From Agarophyton chilense (Eukaryota; Rhodophyta; Florideophyceae; Gracilariales; Gracilariaceae), in the NCBI GenBank assembly GCA_030374765.1, contig JARGXX010000100.1, positions 372,001 to 436,000 of the forward strand: 64,000 bases of DNA. Reading direction: 5' to 3'. Made by a program: the position numbers and the translations under genes. Below the pieces are notes generated by a model that was not told where the DNA came from, did no database searches, and saw nothing but the letters and a program-made list of their open reading frames with translations. This document shows, piece after piece, positions 62,376 to 64,000 of the stretch. How positions within the stretch are numbered: position 1 is the stretch's first letter; each line of letters opens with the position of its first letter.

Positions 62376-62911
62376 GAAGCAGCCTGGACAGAAATTTGCT
62401 GAATTGAATCGACGTTGGCGTTTGCGAGTAGCATGAAAGCTGTTAACGCTTTAGAAAGCTTAGAACTGTTTCCATGCAATTTGAACCTGTCGCGTTGAGC
62501 CGCAAATCTGGACTCAGAGTTTCGAAAAAGCTCGTTTGAACCACATCTTGTGTTCAAAAGAGTGATAACATCTTGGTAGACATCCGTCACAACAGCGAGC
62601 GGATCTCTCTTGTACACAGCCTTCAAGATGACTTCCAGTTCTCGAGAAGACTTAACGACTTCATCTGGAATGGACTTGCATAAATTTCGCGCTGTTTCAT
62701 AAACTTGCGACAATAACATAATTCCTTGCAGATCTGTAGGTATTTTGTTGCTGTTTGTGGGAGTTAAACTGTCGTGAAATGCCCGCCAGAGATTCATAGA
62801 GTTAGAGAATAGCTTTTGCGAGCCCTTACTGTCTGTCCATGGTACAGAGCGGATGTCCTATGAAAAATGGGGCCAAGACGGGAGATCAGATGAGTTGGAA
62901 ATTGTGCCCAT
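62376..62911 (-). pseudogene. Element 5 gag N-terminal part
   Basis: From ATG 62911: MGTISNSSDLPSWPHF, a TAG where others have Trp, then VPWTDSKGSQKLF and a long open part (NLWRAFHDSLTPTNSNKIPT, LLSQVYETA, VYKRDPLAVVTDVYQDVI, ALTAFMLLANANVDS) aligned with gag of elements 1 and 3. It is cut at 62375 by the solo LTR. Confidence 0.8.
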
Positions 62912-62914
62912 AAC
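62905..62914 (-). promoter_or_regulatory. Element 5 primer-binding site with gag ATG
   Basis: Coding strand GTTATGGGCA, agreeing with GTTATGGGCC of element 3 except the last base; it abuts the LTR end and contains the gag start. Confidence 0.65.
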
Positions 62915-63180
62915 TATTAGACAATCGGTACGAACGCCACAGAACAATGGGCACAAGAGCTGCAAACAACGGAAGTTGTGCGGATAAGTAAGTGGTCTTG
63001 TTGTTCTCTCTATCTCCTAGTCGTCTCGCGTGGCTGTCAGGTGACCCTTATCTGTAACTAAAGTACGTTTCTAATTGACTGATCAAGCGCACAGATCAGG
63101 TAACGTCTAGAACAAAACAAAATATAACGGACAGTAGATACAAACTTAAAAAAAAGTAACGGCAATCTACAAGCTGGCCG
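62915..63180 (-). repeat. Element 5 5' LTR (outer end uncertain)
   Basis: On the coding strand it ends ...CCGATTGTCTAATA before the primer site. Only its inner 45 bases have a match (54317-54361). The outer boundary near 63.2 kb is a guess from the usual LTR length. Confidence 0.45.
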
Positions 63181-64000
63181 GTAGCGAAAAGCTTTGCATC
63201 GGTCACAACGGATCAATTCAAATTACCAGAAGACACTTAACGCTGCTGACACGAGACACAATTTCAATACCATCAGTCCAAGCTGCAACTCAGATTGGAG
63301 ATGTTTTGTTTAAAGCGGACGCTCCTAGGAACGATTTCTCTTGGGACATGTGTAAAGGAGGGTTGCGCATCCGTCATATCTTGATCGATGCAGGAGCTCC
63401 GACATATAATTGGGAGCACCAAGAAAGACTTTTTTCTGCAAACGTCAAGAATACCAACAAACCATACCCTGGCACTGTACAAATTCTGTTGTGCGATGGG
63501 ACTTGCTAACTCGCAGTTCAAGCTCGCAAGAAAAGGACGCTTTTTACTGACGGTAGACTTCCCAAAAACGCAAATATGTCTCTGATATTCATTTATGGGC
63601 AATTTTCTTCGAAAAAAAAAACAATCGGCTGCAAAGTAATCCAATTACGCGAGGTCGTAAAACCTACTGTTGTGTTATTACCAGACACGTGTGCCATTCT
63701 GTTGTTACGACGAGGGAAAGGGATTAGAGTTAAAGAGGACGGTATGGTAAGAAAGGTGTGGGTGGGTAAAGGCAAATACAGTCGGCAGTACCGGGGGTCT
63801 AACTCCTCCCCCTTTTTTCTCCCTTCCCTCTTGGGTGTTTTCTATTCTCTTTAAGTAGACTTTGTGATCCCTCGGGTCTTTTCCCCCGAGTGCTCTTTTT
63901 CCGCGGTCTCTACCGCCTCTGTCTGCTTTTGACCCTTGCCTTGTTCTCTCTGTTCTCGCCCTTTCCTCTTGGGTCTCTTGTCACTTAACATTCCATATTC
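63181..64000. other. Right edge of window, no gene identified
   Basis: Short ORFs on both strands without domains. From about 63780 a pyrimidine-rich stretch with CTCTTGGG repeats and CCTCGGGTCTTTTCCCCCGAG (inverted repeat around 63869-63889) resembles LTR-type DNA in style and may begin another element beyond the window. Confidence 0.35.

Larger units (their letters stand above)
57771..62960 (-). mobile_element. Element 5: old copia with nested insertions
   Basis: Minus-strand copia related to element 3. From its 5' LTR end (from 62915 upward) it runs through gag, protease, integrase, Tudor and reverse transcriptase, then stops abruptly at about 57771 within RT after FFGLTIC; RNase H is missing. 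It is interrupted by a 458-bp LTR-like insertion in gag (61918-62375), a 706-bp insertion in integrase (59679-60384) and extra DNA near 60.85-61.07 kb. Confidence 0.8.

Noticed and set aside
1-64000. CRISPR arrays, phage or bacterial defence systems
   Set aside because: No regularly spaced direct repeats and no prokaryotic gene families; the content is eukaryotic transposon DNA.

Overview
The window is nuclear DNA of a eukaryote and consists mostly of transposable elements. No operons, ribosome binding sites or prokaryotic genes are visible. Several LTR retrotransposons, a CACTA-type DNA transposon relic, a C2H2 zinc-finger gene and TATA-box promoters over short intron-poor ORFs all point to a eukaryote. 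The main Ty1/copia group here has diverged motifs that I loosely associate with algal (red-algal PyRE1G1/GalEa-like) copia elements, so a red alga or similar protist is my guess. The sequence alone does not prove it.

Layout. 0.7-1.6 kb: C2H2 zinc-finger gene (minus). 3.1-3.7 kb: 3' end of a copia relic. 4.9-12.3 kb: an old conventional copia relic (minus) split by a young, nearly complete copia element, 'element 1' (plus, 7010-12092). 13.8-15.1 kb: unidentified coding-like segments. 16.3-17.1 kb: GC-rich low-complexity patch. 17.4-20.4 kb: frameshifted CACTA/Tnp2 transposase (minus). 21.7-22.9 kb: unidentified Lys- and Cys-rich ORF. 24.7-25.1 kb: small secreted Cys-rich protein with a TATA box. 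28.7-29.2 kb: copia RNase H fragment. 31.0-32.2 kb: intact DUF4419 gene. 33.05-46.9 kb: old copia 'element 2' (plus), interrupted in gag by an 881-bp insertion and an 8.3-kb Ty3/gypsy element (minus). 48.1-53.3 kb: complete but decayed copia 'element 3' (minus) with an exact 5-bp target duplication. 53.4-53.8 kb: broken secreted-protein gene (minus). 54.4-57.8 kb: 5'-truncated copia 'element 4' (minus) fused to copia 'element 5' (57.8-62.9 kb, minus), which carries further insertions.

How it fits together. The copia copies (elements 1-5) form one divergent group with shared unusual traits. Each readable 5' end has a primer-binding site complementary to the anticodon arm of initiator tRNA-Met, and that site also supplies the gag start codon. 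They share a Tudor-like domain between integrase and reverse transcriptase, a CX2CX4HX4H nucleocapsid knuckle in place of CCHC, an aspartic protease with DDG, a reverse transcriptase with [I/L/V]VDD in place of YVDD, and LTRs that start with TA (or AT) instead of TG. The gypsy element has gag and pol in a -1 frame relation with a candidate slippery site, keeps a chromodomain, and has lost most of its integrase.

The host genes that look intact are few: the DUF4419 gene, the secreted Cys-rich gene, and probably the zinc-finger gene.
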